A stretch of DNA of 64,000 nt. Origin: CAVYPR01 sp963770505 (GTDB lineage Bacteria > Actinomycetota > Acidimicrobiia > Acidimicrobiales > RAAP-2). The notes below the pieces were generated by a model, which did no database searches, had not been told where the DNA came from, and saw nothing but the letters and a program-made list of their open reading frames with translations. Location: positions 1 to 64,000 of the forward strand of contig CAVYPR010000002.1 in the NCBI GenBank assembly GCA_963770505.1, given 5' to 3'. Within the stretch, counting starts at the first letter, position 1; each line of letters opens with the position of its first letter. Position numbers and translations under genes: made by a program. This document shows positions 51,107-60,411 of the stretch, piece after piece.

Positions 51107-52462
51107 ATGACCGACGACATGTTCGTGGGCGGCGTCCGCACCGCGGCCCGCGTGGCCGAGACGTCCGAGGGCGCCCAGGAGCTGGCCCCCCGCACGACGA
51201 CCAGCTCGGGCGAGCTCCGCCGCGAGGTGGGCGCCGTGCTCCGCCTGCCCGAGGGCGGGGTGCTCGACCCGTCGGACATCGACATCGAGCGGCGCGACGA
51301 CGAGACGATGATCATCAACATGGGCCCCCAGCACCCCTCCACCCACGGGGTGCTCCGCCTCATGCTCGAGCTCGACGGCGAGACGGTGCTGCGGACCAAG
51401 CCGGTCATCGGCTACCTCCACACCGGGATGGAGAAGACCGGCGAGGAGCTCACCTACGTCCAGGGGGCGACCAACGTCACCCGGATGGACTACCTCTCCC
51501 CGCTCAACAACGAGCTGGTCTTCTCCCTGGCCACCGAGGCCCTGTTGGGGGTGGAGCTCCCGCCGCGCGCCGTGTGGATCCGGATGCTCATGTCCGAGCT
51601 GCAGCGGGTCTCGTCCCACCTCATGTGGATGGCCACCAACGGGATGGACCTCGGGTCGACCTCCATGATGATCTACGGCTTCCGAGAGCGCGAGATGGTG
51701 CTCTCGTTCTTCGAGAAGACCACCGGCCTGCGGATGAACCACAACTACATCCGGCCGGGCGGGGTGGCGGCCGACCTGCCCGACGGCTGGGAGGACGACG
51801 TCTCGGTGATCTGCGAGACCGTCCTCGAGCGCACCTACGAGTACGACGAGCTGCTGACCGGCCAGCCGATCTTCCGCGAGCGCACCGAAGGCGTGGGCAA
51901 CCTCACGGCCGAAGAGGCGTTGGCCCTGTCGGCCACCGGCCCGATCCTGCGCTCGACCGGTGTGCCGTGGGACCTGCGGCGGGCCATGCCCTACCTCGCT
52001 TACGACCAGGTGGCCTTCGACGTGGTCGTGGGCACCTACGGCGACAACTTCGACCGGTACTCCATCCGCCTGAACGAGATCCGCGAGTCGATCCGGATCG
52101 TCCGCCAGGTCCTCGAGCGCATGCCCCCCGGCGACTACCGGGTGCAGGACCGCAAGGTGACGCCGCCGCCGCGGGCGCGCATCGACGAGTCGATGGAGGC
52201 GCTCATCCACCACTTCAAGGTCTTCACCGAGGGGTTCCGGGTCCCCGAGGGGGAGGTCTACGTGGCCATCGAGTCGCCGAGGGGCGAGCTCGGCTGCTAC
52301 CTGGTGTCCGACGGCACCTCCAAGCCCTACCGCATGCACATCCGCGGGCCCAGCTTCGTCAACCTGCAGACCGTCCCGGTGCTGCTGCGCGGGGGCATCA
52401 TCGCCGACGCCGTCGCCGTGGTCTCCTCGGTCGACCCGGTGATGGGCGAGGTGGACCGGTGA
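51107..52462 (+). CDS. nuoD: NADH-quinone oxidoreductase subunit D
   Basis: NuoD (451 residues) forms part of the quinone-binding cavity with NuoB. It has NMGPQHPSTHGVLRLMLELD, GYLHTGMEK, and the C-terminal GELGCYLVSDGTSKPYRMH. The start has an unusual N-terminal 55 residues; if the G6 run near 51093 carries an indel, the real start may be at 51057. It overlaps nuoE by GTGA. Confidence 0.93.
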   Translation: MTDDMFVGGVRTAARVAETSEGAQELAPRTTTSSGELRREVGAVLRLPEGGVLDPSDIDIERRDDETMIINMGPQHPSTHGVLRLMLELDGETVLRTKPVIGYLHTGMEKTGEELTYVQGATNVTRMDYLSPLNNELVFSLATEALLGVELPPRAVWIRMLMSELQRVSSHLMWMATNGMDLGSTSMMIYGFREREMVLSFFEKTTGLRMNHNYIRPGGVAADLPDGWEDDVSVICETVLERTYEYDELLTGQPIFRERTEGVGNLTAEEALALSATGPILRSTGVPWDLRRAMPYLAYDQVAFDVVVGTYGDNFDRYSIRLNEIRESIRIVRQVLERMPPGDYRVQDRKVTPPPRARIDESMEALIHHFKVFTEGFRVPEGEVYVAIESPRGELGCYLVSDGTSKPYRMHIRGPSFVNLQTVPVLLRGGIIADAVAVVSSVDPVMGEVDR

Positions 52463-53076
52463 GCCACCTGGCGCCCGAGATCCGGGCCCGCGCCGTCGAG
52501 ACGATCGCCCTCTACCCCGAGCCCCGCTCGGCGCTGATCCCCCTCTGCCACCTGGCCCAGGAGCAGGACGGGTGGCTCCGGCCCGAGGCCATGGAGGAGA
52601 TCGCCGACCTGGTCGGGGTCACCGCCGCCGAGGTGCGCGGGACCGCCACCTTCTACGACATGCTGCACACCGAGCCGGTGGGGACCTACGTGGTGTCGCT
52701 CTGCACCAACATCGCCTGTCTGCTCGGCGGGGCCCTGGAGCTGCTCGACCACGCCCAGGAGCGCCTCGGGGTGGCCGTCGGGGGGACCACGGCCGACGGC
52801 GCCTTCACCCTCGAGGAGGCCGAGTGCCTGGCCGGCTGCGACAGGCCGCCGTGCGTCCAGGTGAACCACCGCTACACCTCGGCCCAGACCCCCGAGGCCT
52901 TCGACCGCCTGGTCGAGGACCTGCGGGCCGGCCGGCTGGCCGCCGAGGTGCCCGGGCACGGGACGCTGGTGCGGGTGCGCCGCTCGGTCGGGCTCGAGGC
53001 CGGGCGCGAGCGGGTGGCCGCCGAGCGTTCGGCGGCCAGGGCGGCGCGGCCCGCCGGGTCGGGGGCCACGTCGTGA
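52459..53076 (+). CDS. nuoE: NADH-quinone oxidoreductase subunit E
   Basis: The 205-residue thioredoxin-like subunit holds cluster N1a. Ligands are in LCTNIACLLGG and EAECLAGCDRPPC. ALIPLCHLAQEQDGWLRPEAM is the typical N-terminal helix. An Ala/Arg-rich C-terminal extension of about 30 residues follows the domain. The starts and stops overlap nuoD and nuoF by GTGA. Confidence 0.94.
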   Translation: MSHLAPEIRARAVETIALYPEPRSALIPLCHLAQEQDGWLRPEAMEEIADLVGVTAAEVRGTATFYDMLHTEPVGTYVVSLCTNIACLLGGALELLDHAQERLGVAVGGTTADGAFTLEEAECLAGCDRPPCVQVNHRYTSAQTPEAFDRLVEDLRAGRLAAEVPGHGTLVRVRRSVGLEAGRERVAAERSAARAARPAGSGATS

Positions 53077-54391
53077 CGGTCACCGACGCCCCCCGCATCC
53101 TGACGTCGCGCCTGGGCCACGACGACTCGCACACCCTCGAGCGCTACCTGGCCACCGGCGGCTACGAGGGGCTGAGAAAGGCCCTCACCATGACCCCCGA
53201 GGCGGTGGCCGCCGAGGTCGACGCGGCCAGCCTGCTGGGCCGCGGCGGGGCCGGCTTCCCGGCGGGCCGCAAGTGGTCGATGCTGCGCCAGGACCCGGTG
53301 ACCTACCTCGTGGTGAACGGGGACGAGAGCGAGCCGGCCACGTTCAAGGACCACCTCCTGGTCGAGCGCGACCCCCACCAGCTGCTCGAGGGCGTGGTGA
53401 TCGCCGCCTACGCGCTGCAGGTCTCCCAGGCCTTCGTCTACCTCCGGGGCGAGTTCGCCCTCGGCCTCGAGCGGGTGCAGGCCGCCCTCAACGAGGCCTA
53501 CGCCCACGGGGCGGTGGGCGCCGACATCTTCGGCTCGGGCTTCTCCCTCGACGTCGTGGTCCACCCGGGCGCCGGCGCCTACATCTGCGGCGAGGAGACG
53601 GCCCTGCTCGAGTCGCTCGAGGGCAAGCGCGGCTTCCCCCGCATCAAGCCGCCGTACTTCCCGGCCTCGGTCGGCCTCTACGGTCAGCCGACGGTCGTGA
53701 ACAACGTCGAGACGATGTCCAACCTGCCGTGGATCGTGACCAACGGCGGGGCGGCCTTCGCCGCCCTGGGCGGTGGGCGCTCGGCCGGCACGCGGCTCTT
53801 CGCCCTCTCGGGCCACGTGCGAAACCCGGGGACCTACGAGGTGGAGATGGTGAAGACCACCTTCCGGGACCTGGTCTACGCGCCGGTGTTGGGCGGCGGC
53901 GTCCCCGGCGACCGCGAGGTCAAGGCGATCATCCCCGGGGGGGTCTCGGCCCCGTGGTTCGGCCCCGACAAGCTCGACCTCCCCCTCGGTCAGGACGAGG
54001 TGGCCGAGGCCGGCTCGATGCTGGGCTCGGGGGCCATCACGGTCATGGACTCGTCGACCTGCATGGTCCGGGCGGCCTGGCGGATCACCAAGTTCTTCTC
54101 GAGGGAGTCGTGCGGCCAGTGCACCCCCTGCCGGGAGGGATCCGGCTGGCTGGAGCGGGTGCTGTACCGCATCGAGCACGGGGGCGGGCGCGAGGAGGAC
54201 CTCGACCTGCTCCTCGACGTGAGCGACAACATCTCCCCGGGGCTGCAATGGCCGCCGCAGCAGACGACGATCTGCGTGCTGGGCCCGTCCATCCCCTCCT
54301 CGATCATCTCGGCCGTCGCCATGTTCCGGGACGAGTTCCTCGTGCACGTGAAGGAAGGCCGCTGCCCCAGCGGGGAGGGCACGGTGGCTGA
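53073..54391 (+). CDS. nuoF: NADH-quinone oxidoreductase subunit F, 3' end unclear
   Basis: NuoF binds NADH and FMN and starts electron flow in complex I. GRGGAGFPAGRKWSM, VVNGDESEPATFKD, and the N3 ligands in ESCGQCTPCREG are present. The reading frame has no stop before nuoG and runs on in frame into its start region. If one base is shifted near the end, TGA at 54389-54391 would overlap the nuoG GTG (54384). A natural NuoF-NuoG fusion is also possible but less likely. Confidence 0.9.
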
Positions 54392-57233
54392 GAACCCCGC
54401 GGCCGAGGGGACCGAGGTCACCTTCACGCTCGACGGACGGCCCACCCCGGCCCACCCCGGGCGAGCTGCTCATCAGCGCGGCCGAGCGGGCCGGGACCTA
54501 CATCCCACGGTTCTGCTACCACCCGCGCATGAAGCCGGTGGGCATGTGCCGCATGTGCCTGGTCGAGGTGAGCGGGCCGCGGGGGGCGACCCTCCAGCCG
54601 GCCTGCTTCATCGCCGCCACCGAGGGCATGGAGGTCGTCACCGACTCGGACAAGGTGAAGAAGGCGCAGGACGGGGTGCTCGAGTTCCTCCTCGTCAACC
54701 ACCCGCTGGACTGCCCGGTCTGCGACAAGGGCGGCGAGTGCCCGCTGCAGGACCAGACCCTCGCCTACGGCCCCGGCGAGAGCCGGTTCGTCGAGGAGAA
54801 GCGGCACTTCGCCAAGCCCGTCGCCATCTCCGACCTCGTGCTGTTGGACCGCGAGCGCTGCATCCAGTGCGCCCGCTGCACCCGCTTCGCCGAGGAGGTG
54901 GCCGGCGAGGCCCAGATCGACTTCGCCGGACGGGGGGAGCGGGTCGAGGTGGCCACCTTCCCCGGCGACCCGTTCTCCTCCTACTTCAGCGGGAACACCG
55001 TGCAGATCTGCCCGGTCGGCGCGCTCACCGCCACCCCCTACCGTTTCACCGCCCGCCCCTGGGACCTCGACCAGGTGGAGTCGACGTGCACCACCTGCGC
55101 GCTCGGGTGCCGGGTGGCGGTCCAGTCGTCGGCCAACCGGTTGACCCGGCTGCTCGGCATCGACAGCGACCCGGTCAACCAGGGATGGCTCTGCGACAAG
55201 GGCCGGTTCGTCTTCGAAGCGGTCAACGGCGACGAGGAGCCCGCCGGCCGCTCCGCCGCCCCGGCCGGTGCCCGGGCCGCCACCGCGTCGGCGCTGGAGG
55301 GGCGGTTCGCGGGCGAGGTGGCCGAGACCGGCCGCCTGGCGCCCGGACGGCTCACCGAGCCCCTGGTCCGCAAGGAGGGTGAGCTGGTGCCGGTGAGCTG
55401 GGCCGAGGCCCTGCGGGCGGCGGCCGACGGGCTCGAGGCGGCCCGGCGTGACGGGGGCCCCGAGGCGGTGGCCCTCATCGGCGGGGCGCGCTCGACCAAC
55501 GAGGGCGCCTACGCCTGGGCCAAGCTGGCCAAGGCGGTCCTCGGCACCGACTCGGTGGACGCGCAGCTCGGTGACGGCCTGCCGGCCGACCTGGTGCTCT
55601 CCCTGCCCCGGGCCACCGTCGACGAGGCCGGCGCGGCCCGGGTGGTCGTGCTGCTGACCGGGGACGTGCGCGAGGAGCTGCCCGTCCTCTTCCTCCGCCT
55701 GCGGCGGGCGGCCCTCGACGGCGGCACGGCCCTGGTGGAGCTGGCCCCGCACCCGACCTCGCTCACCCCCTACGCCGCGGTCTCCCTCACCACCCGTCCC
55801 GGCGACGCCCCGCACCTGGCCCGGGCGATCGCCGGCGGCGACGCCGCCGCCGGCCCGCCGTCGCACCCCGAAGGCCCCGCCTTCGACCCCGAGGACCTGC
55901 GCCGGGCCAAGGCCCTCGTCGGCGGCTCGGGCGACGGCGTCGTGGTGGTGCTCGGGCGGCCCTCGCTGGCCGAGCACGAGGGGGTGGTGGCCGAGGCGGC
56001 GGCGGCACTGGCCGACGCGCTGCCCGGCGCCCGCTTCCTGCCGGCCCTGCGCCGGGGCAACGTGGTGGGCGCCCTCGACATGGGGCTGGCCCCCGGGCTC
56101 CTGCCCGGGCGGACCTCGCTGTCGGCGGGGGCCGGTTGGTTCGCGTCCGCCTGGGGATCGGTGCCGGCGGCGCCCGGACGGGGCGCGGCCGAGGCGCTGG
56201 CCTCGCTGGCCGGCGAGGCCGCGGGCGACGACGGGGGCGCACCCGGGCCCTCATCGCCCTGGGGGCGGACGTGGCCGACGACTTCTGCGACCGCGACCTC
56301 GCCCACCGGGCCCTCGGATCCGCCGACTTCGTGGTGGCCGTGGCCGGCCATCCCTCGGCCACCACCGAGCACGCCCATGTGGTCCTCCCCGCCGCGGTGG
56401 CCCACGAACGGCCGGGCACCACCACCAACGTCGAGGGGCGGGTGAGCCGGCTCGGGCAGAAGCTCGTCCCCCCGGGCCAGGCCTGGCCCGACTGGATGAT
56501 CGCCGCCGCCCTGGCCGAGGAGCTCGGGGCCGACCTCGGGCTGGGGAGCCTCGCCGAGGTGTGGGAGGAGATCGAGCGCCTGGCCCCGGCCTACGCCGGC
56601 GTCACCGCGGCCGTGCTCGACGGCGAGACGGGACGCGACGGCGTGCTGGTCCCGTCCGACCCGGCCGGGCGCGCCTCGGCGCGGGCCCCCGAGCCGATCG
56701 ACCCGATGGCCCTGCCCGGCGTGGAGTCGGTGGAGCGCCAGGGGGCGCCGCCCCGGGTGGGGCAGGCCGAGGCCCCGGCGGTCGAAGAACCCCGTCCCGG
56801 GACCGCCTCCGGCGGCCCCGCCCGGCCCCCGCTCCTCACGACGGCCCCGGTGGCGGCCTCGCCGCACGTCCCGTCGGTCGACAGCTACTCGCTGCGTCTG
56901 GTCTCGACGCGTCACCTCTACGACGCCGGGCGCGCCGTCAGCGCCTCGCCGTCGCTGGCCCCGCTGGTGGGCTGGGCGGTGGTCCGGGCCAACCCCTACG
57001 ACCTCGACCGGCTGGGCGTGGGGACCGGCGACCCGGTGCGGGTGCGCTCGGCCCGCGGCGCGCTCGTGCTGCCGGCCGAGGCCGACGCCGGGGTGCCCCG
57101 GGGGGTGGTCGCCGTGGGGTTCAACCTGCCGGCCACATCCGACGACCCGGCCGAGGCCACCACCAACGCCGCCGCCGCCCTGATCGACGCGGGGGCCGCG
57201 GTGAACGAGGTCCGTCTGGAGTCGGTCGGATGA
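54384..57233 (+). CDS. nuoG: NADH-quinone oxidoreductase subunit G, two frameshifts
   Basis: NuoG is the large iron-sulfur subunit. It shows the [2Fe-2S] N1b region (YHPRMKPVGMCRMCLVEV), the N5 His/Cys ligand set (HPLDCPVCDKGGECPLQD), N4 (CIQCARC and ICPVGAL), and an N7-type set (CTTCALGC with a later LCDKGRF). The molybdopterin-oxidoreductase-like domain follows. Shifts are needed at about 54465 (between HPG and the ELLISAAERAG-type segment) and at about 56240 (before VADDFCDRDLAH). GTG at 54384 is the likely start. It overlaps nuoH by ATGA. Confidence 0.88.
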
Positions 57234-58525
57234 GCGGTCTTCTGGGCGCGGTGGTCACCACCCACGGTGACCCCCTCTACGCCAACGGCGTGGGCTGGTT
57301 CGTCTGGGTGGTCGACGCCATCGTCGTGTTGGTGGCCTTCGGCGTGCTCATGGTCTCGGTCATGCTCATGATCTGGTTCGAGCGCAAGGTCATCTCCGAC
57401 ATGCAGAGCCGGATCGGCCCCAACCGGGCCGGGCCGTGGGGGATGCTCCAGACGCTGGCCGACGGCATCAAGCTGTTCTTCAAGGAGGACCTCCTCCCGG
57501 ACAAGGCGGACAACTTCGTCTTCAAGCTGGCGCCGTACCTGTCGCTCATACCGGCCCTGCTCATCTTCAGTGTGGTGCCGATCGGGGGGGTCATCCACAT
57601 CGCCGGCCACACCGTCGAGCTGCAGGTGGCCGACCCGCCGATCGGCATCCTCCTGGTGCTGGCCATGTCGGCCATCGCCGTCTACGGGGTGATGCTGGCC
57701 GGCTGGTCCTCGGGGTCCAAGTACCCGCTGCTGGGGTCGGTCCGGGCCTCGGCCCAGATGATCTCCTACGAGGCGGCCATGGGCCTCACCATCGTCATGG
57801 TGGTGCTCGTCACCGGCTCGCTGTCCACCCGGGCGATCGTCGAGTCCCAGTCGACCAACTTCTGGGACTGGAACGTCATCCGTCTGGGCTTCGTGCCCTT
57901 CTTCCTGTTCTTCATCGCCATCACGGCCGAGCTCACCCGCCCGCCCTTCGACCTCACCGAGGCCGAGTCCGAGCTGGTCGGCGGGTTCCACACCGAGTAC
58001 TCGTCGATCCGCTTCGCCCTGTTCTTCCTGGCCGAGTTCATGAACGTGATCACCATGTCGGCCATCGTCGTCACCCTCTTCTTCGGCGGGCCCGACGGGC
58101 CGGTGCCGCACATCCCGACCTTCAGCATCTGGTTCCCCATCGTCTGGTTCCTGGCCAAGGAGATGGTCTTCCTCTTCACCTACGTCTGGCTCCGGGCGGC
58201 CCTGCCGCGCTTGCGCTACGACCAGCTGATGACCTTGGGCTGGAAGTACTTGATCCCCCTCTCCCTCGGATGGCTCATGATCGTGGCCGGCTTCATCACC
58301 GACGGCTGGTGGGGAGCGGGCATCGCCGTCGCCGCCGTCGCCCTCTCGGGCCTCTTGGTGCGGGCCTTCGCCATCGGCCGCGGCCGGGTGGCCGCCGAGC
58401 AGGCCGTGCTGCCCACGGTGGGCCGGCGGCTGGTGCCGCTCCCGGGGGGCGCGGCGGGCGAGGTGCCCCCGCCGCCGGCCGACGGCCCGGACGGGGCGGC
58501 TCCCGGTGAGGGGGCGCCACGGTGA
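57230..58525 (+). CDS. nuoH: NADH-quinone oxidoreductase subunit H
   Basis: This 431-residue membrane subunit lies at the junction with the peripheral arm and forms part of the quinone channel. WFERKVISDMQSRIGPNRAG and ELTRPPFDLTEAESELVGGF are its conserved loops. About eight membrane helices are visible, and a soluble Pro/Ala tail of 50 residues is added at the C-terminus. GTGA overlap with nuoI. Confidence 0.94.
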   Translation: MSGLLGAVVTTHGDPLYANGVGWFVWVVDAIVVLVAFGVLMVSVMLMIWFERKVISDMQSRIGPNRAGPWGMLQTLADGIKLFFKEDLLPDKADNFVFKLAPYLSLIPALLIFSVVPIGGVIHIAGHTVELQVADPPIGILLVLAMSAIAVYGVMLAGWSSGSKYPLLGSVRASAQMISYEAAMGLTIVMVVLVTGSLSTRAIVESQSTNFWDWNVIRLGFVPFFLFFIAITAELTRPPFDLTEAESELVGGFHTEYSSIRFALFFLAEFMNVITMSAIVVTLFFGGPDGPVPHIPTFSIWFPIVWFLAKEMVFLFTYVWLRAALPRLRYDQLMTLGWKYLIPLSLGWLMIVAGFITDGWWGAGIAVAAVALSGLLVRAFAIGRGRVAAEQAVLPTVGRRLVPLPGGAAGEVPPPPADGPDGAAPGEGAPR

Positions 58526-59374
58526 GCCTGGTCGACGACCTCAAGCGCGAGCTCAAGTTCCTCGGGGGGTTCAAGCTCACCTTCCAGCACCTGACCCGCC
58601 CGCGGGTCACCCGCGAGTACCCGATCGAGAAGAAGCCCAAGCAGCCCCGCCAGCACGGCCGGCACGTCCTCAACCGCTACGAGGACGGCATGGAGAAGTG
58701 CATCGGCTGCGAGCTCTGCGCCGGCGTCTGCCCGGCGGACTGCATCTACGTCCGCGGCCTGGACAACCCGCCCGATCACCCGGTCTCGCCCGGTGAGCGC
58801 TACGGCTACGTCTACGAGATCAACTACCTCCGCTGCATCCACTGCGACCTCTGCGTCGAGGCGTGCCCGACCGAGGCCATCACCGAGTCGAAGCTCTTCG
58901 AGTTCTCCTTCACCAACCGGGCCGACGCCATCTACACCAAGGACGAGCTCCTGGTGGGCGACGACGGCCGGCCCAAGCACCTGCCGTGGGAGGACTGGCG
59001 CGAAGGCGACGACCTGTTCACCTCGGGCTGGATGCGGGCCACGTCGCCCTCGGGCAGCGCCGCCTACGAGGGCGAGGTCCAGTGGTCGGGCGAGCTCGGC
59101 TACGGGGTCCGGGTCCCCGAGGGCGGCCAGTCCGGCCGGCGCGACGACGCAGGCCACCGGCACCCTGGCCCTGCGCCAGGTGCTCGAGGCCCACCTGCTC
59201 GACCAGGACATCCCGCTCGAGCACCGGGGCATGCGGGGCCGCCTGTGGCGGGCCCAGCGCTCGGCCCAGCGCCACCGCCGCAACCTGGAGGGCGCCCGCC
59301 AGAAGCTCCGCGAGGTCCGCGCCGCGCGGGCCGCCCGCAAGACGAGCCGCCACCCCGGCCAGGGGGAGGGCTGA
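58522..59374 (+). CDS. nuoI: NADH-quinone oxidoreductase subunit I, frameshifted
   Basis: NuoI carries clusters N6a and N6b in CIGCELCAGVCPADC and CIHCDLCVEACPTEA. The ferredoxin part is normal, but a +1 shift at about 59145-59150 is needed to reach the tail LRQVLEAHLLDQDIPLEHRG and a basic Arg/Ala-rich helix, giving about 283 residues, longer than most NuoI. Without repair, the frame runs on into nuoJ. The stop overlaps the nuoJ ATG by one base. Confidence 0.88.
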
Positions 59375-60102
59375 TGGGTCCGGCGCTGACGGCCGCCACC
59401 GGGGCGACGATCCCCGACCTCATCACCTTCATCGTCGCCGCCGGCTTCGTGCTGGTCGGGGCGATCGGAGTGGTCACCTCGCGCAACTCGGTCCACGCCG
59501 CCCTCTCGCTGGTGCTCACCCTCTTCGGGATCGCCGTGCTCTTCGTCGAGCAGCATGCCGACTTCCTCGCCGCCGTCCAGGTGATCGTCTACGCCGGCGC
59601 CATCGTCGTCCTCTTCCTCTTCGTGATCATGTTCCTCGGCGTCGACCGCCTGGAGAACATCGAGGCCGAGCCGCTCCGGGGCCAGCGCCCGCTGGCCTTC
59701 CTGCTCGTGGCCATCGCCCTGGGCGGGATCATCGCCCTGTTCGTCAACGCCCACTGGGTCACCGGCGCCCGCTCGGCGACGGGGTCGACCACCGGCGGCG
59801 GCCACACCAACGTCTACCTGCTGGGCAAGTCGGTGTTCACCACCTACCTGTTCGCCTTCGAGGCCACGGCCGCCCTCCTGGTGATCGCTGTCGTCGGGGC
59901 GGTGGTGCTGGCCCGCCGGCCGTCGGGGGGCGTGCTCGACGAGCCCGAAGACGACGAGGAGCCCGGCGGCACAGAGGTCGGCGGGACCGCCGATGCGGAT
60001 GCCGACGGCGCGGACGGCGTCGGGGCGGACGGCGTTGGGGCGGGGACCGCCCCGCTGGAGCCCGCCGGCGGTGCGGCCGAGCACGGGGAGGGGACCCGAT
60101 GA
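59374..60102 (+). CDS. nuoJ: NADH-quinone oxidoreductase subunit J
   Basis: NuoJ is a membrane subunit with five helices (DLITFIVAAGFVLVGAIGVV and others) and the conserved FLAAVQVIVYAGAIVVLFLF helix containing the pi-bulge. The 242-residue product has a C-terminal acidic tail with an Ala-Asp-Gly repeat (ADADADGADGVGADGVGAG), outside the family core. The stop overlaps nuoK by ATGA. Confidence 0.93.
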   Translation: MGPALTAATGATIPDLITFIVAAGFVLVGAIGVVTSRNSVHAALSLVLTLFGIAVLFVEQHADFLAAVQVIVYAGAIVVLFLFVIMFLGVDRLENIEAEPLRGQRPLAFLLVAIALGGIIALFVNAHWVTGARSATGSTTGGGHTNVYLLGKSVFTTYLFAFEATAALLVIAVVGAVVLARRPSGGVLDEPEDDEEPGGTEVGGTADADADGADGVGADGVGAGTAPLEPAGGAAEHGEGTR

Positions 60103-60404
60103 GCATCTCGGGCGACTGGTACCTGGGGCTCGCCGCCGTGCTCTTCTCCATCGGGGCCATCGGCCTCCTGGTCCGGCGCAACGTGCTGGTCATGTTCATG
60201 TGCATCGAGCTGATGCTGAACGCCGCCAACCTCACCTTCGTCACCTTCTCGCGGGTCCTGCACGACATCGGTGGCCAGGCCGCCGTCTTCTTCGTGCTGG
60301 TGGTGGCGGCGGCCGAAGTCGTCGTGGGCCTGGGCATCGTGGTGGCCATCTTCCGCAGGCGGGCGAACACCACCGCCGACGACCTCCACTCCCTGAAGGG
60401 CTGA
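60099..60404 (+). CDS. nuoK: NADH-quinone oxidoreductase subunit K
   Basis: This 101-residue protein has three membrane helices and the conserved Glu residues used in proton transfer (MFMCIELMLNAANLTFV and FVLVVAAAEVVVGLGIVVAI). Length and motifs match NuoK exactly. It is seven bases before nuoL. Confidence 0.95.
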   Translation: MSISGDWYLGLAAVLFSIGAIGLLVRRNVLVMFMCIELMLNAANLTFVTFSRVLHDIGGQAAVFFVLVVAAAEVVVGLGIVVAIFRRRANTTADDLHSLKG

Positions 60405-60411
60405 ACCGACC

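Noticed and set aside
52572..55382. Single long frame covering nuoE end, nuoF and part of nuoG
   Set aside because: It joins nuoF with out-of-frame sequence of nuoE and nuoG; motifs place the three genes in separate frames.
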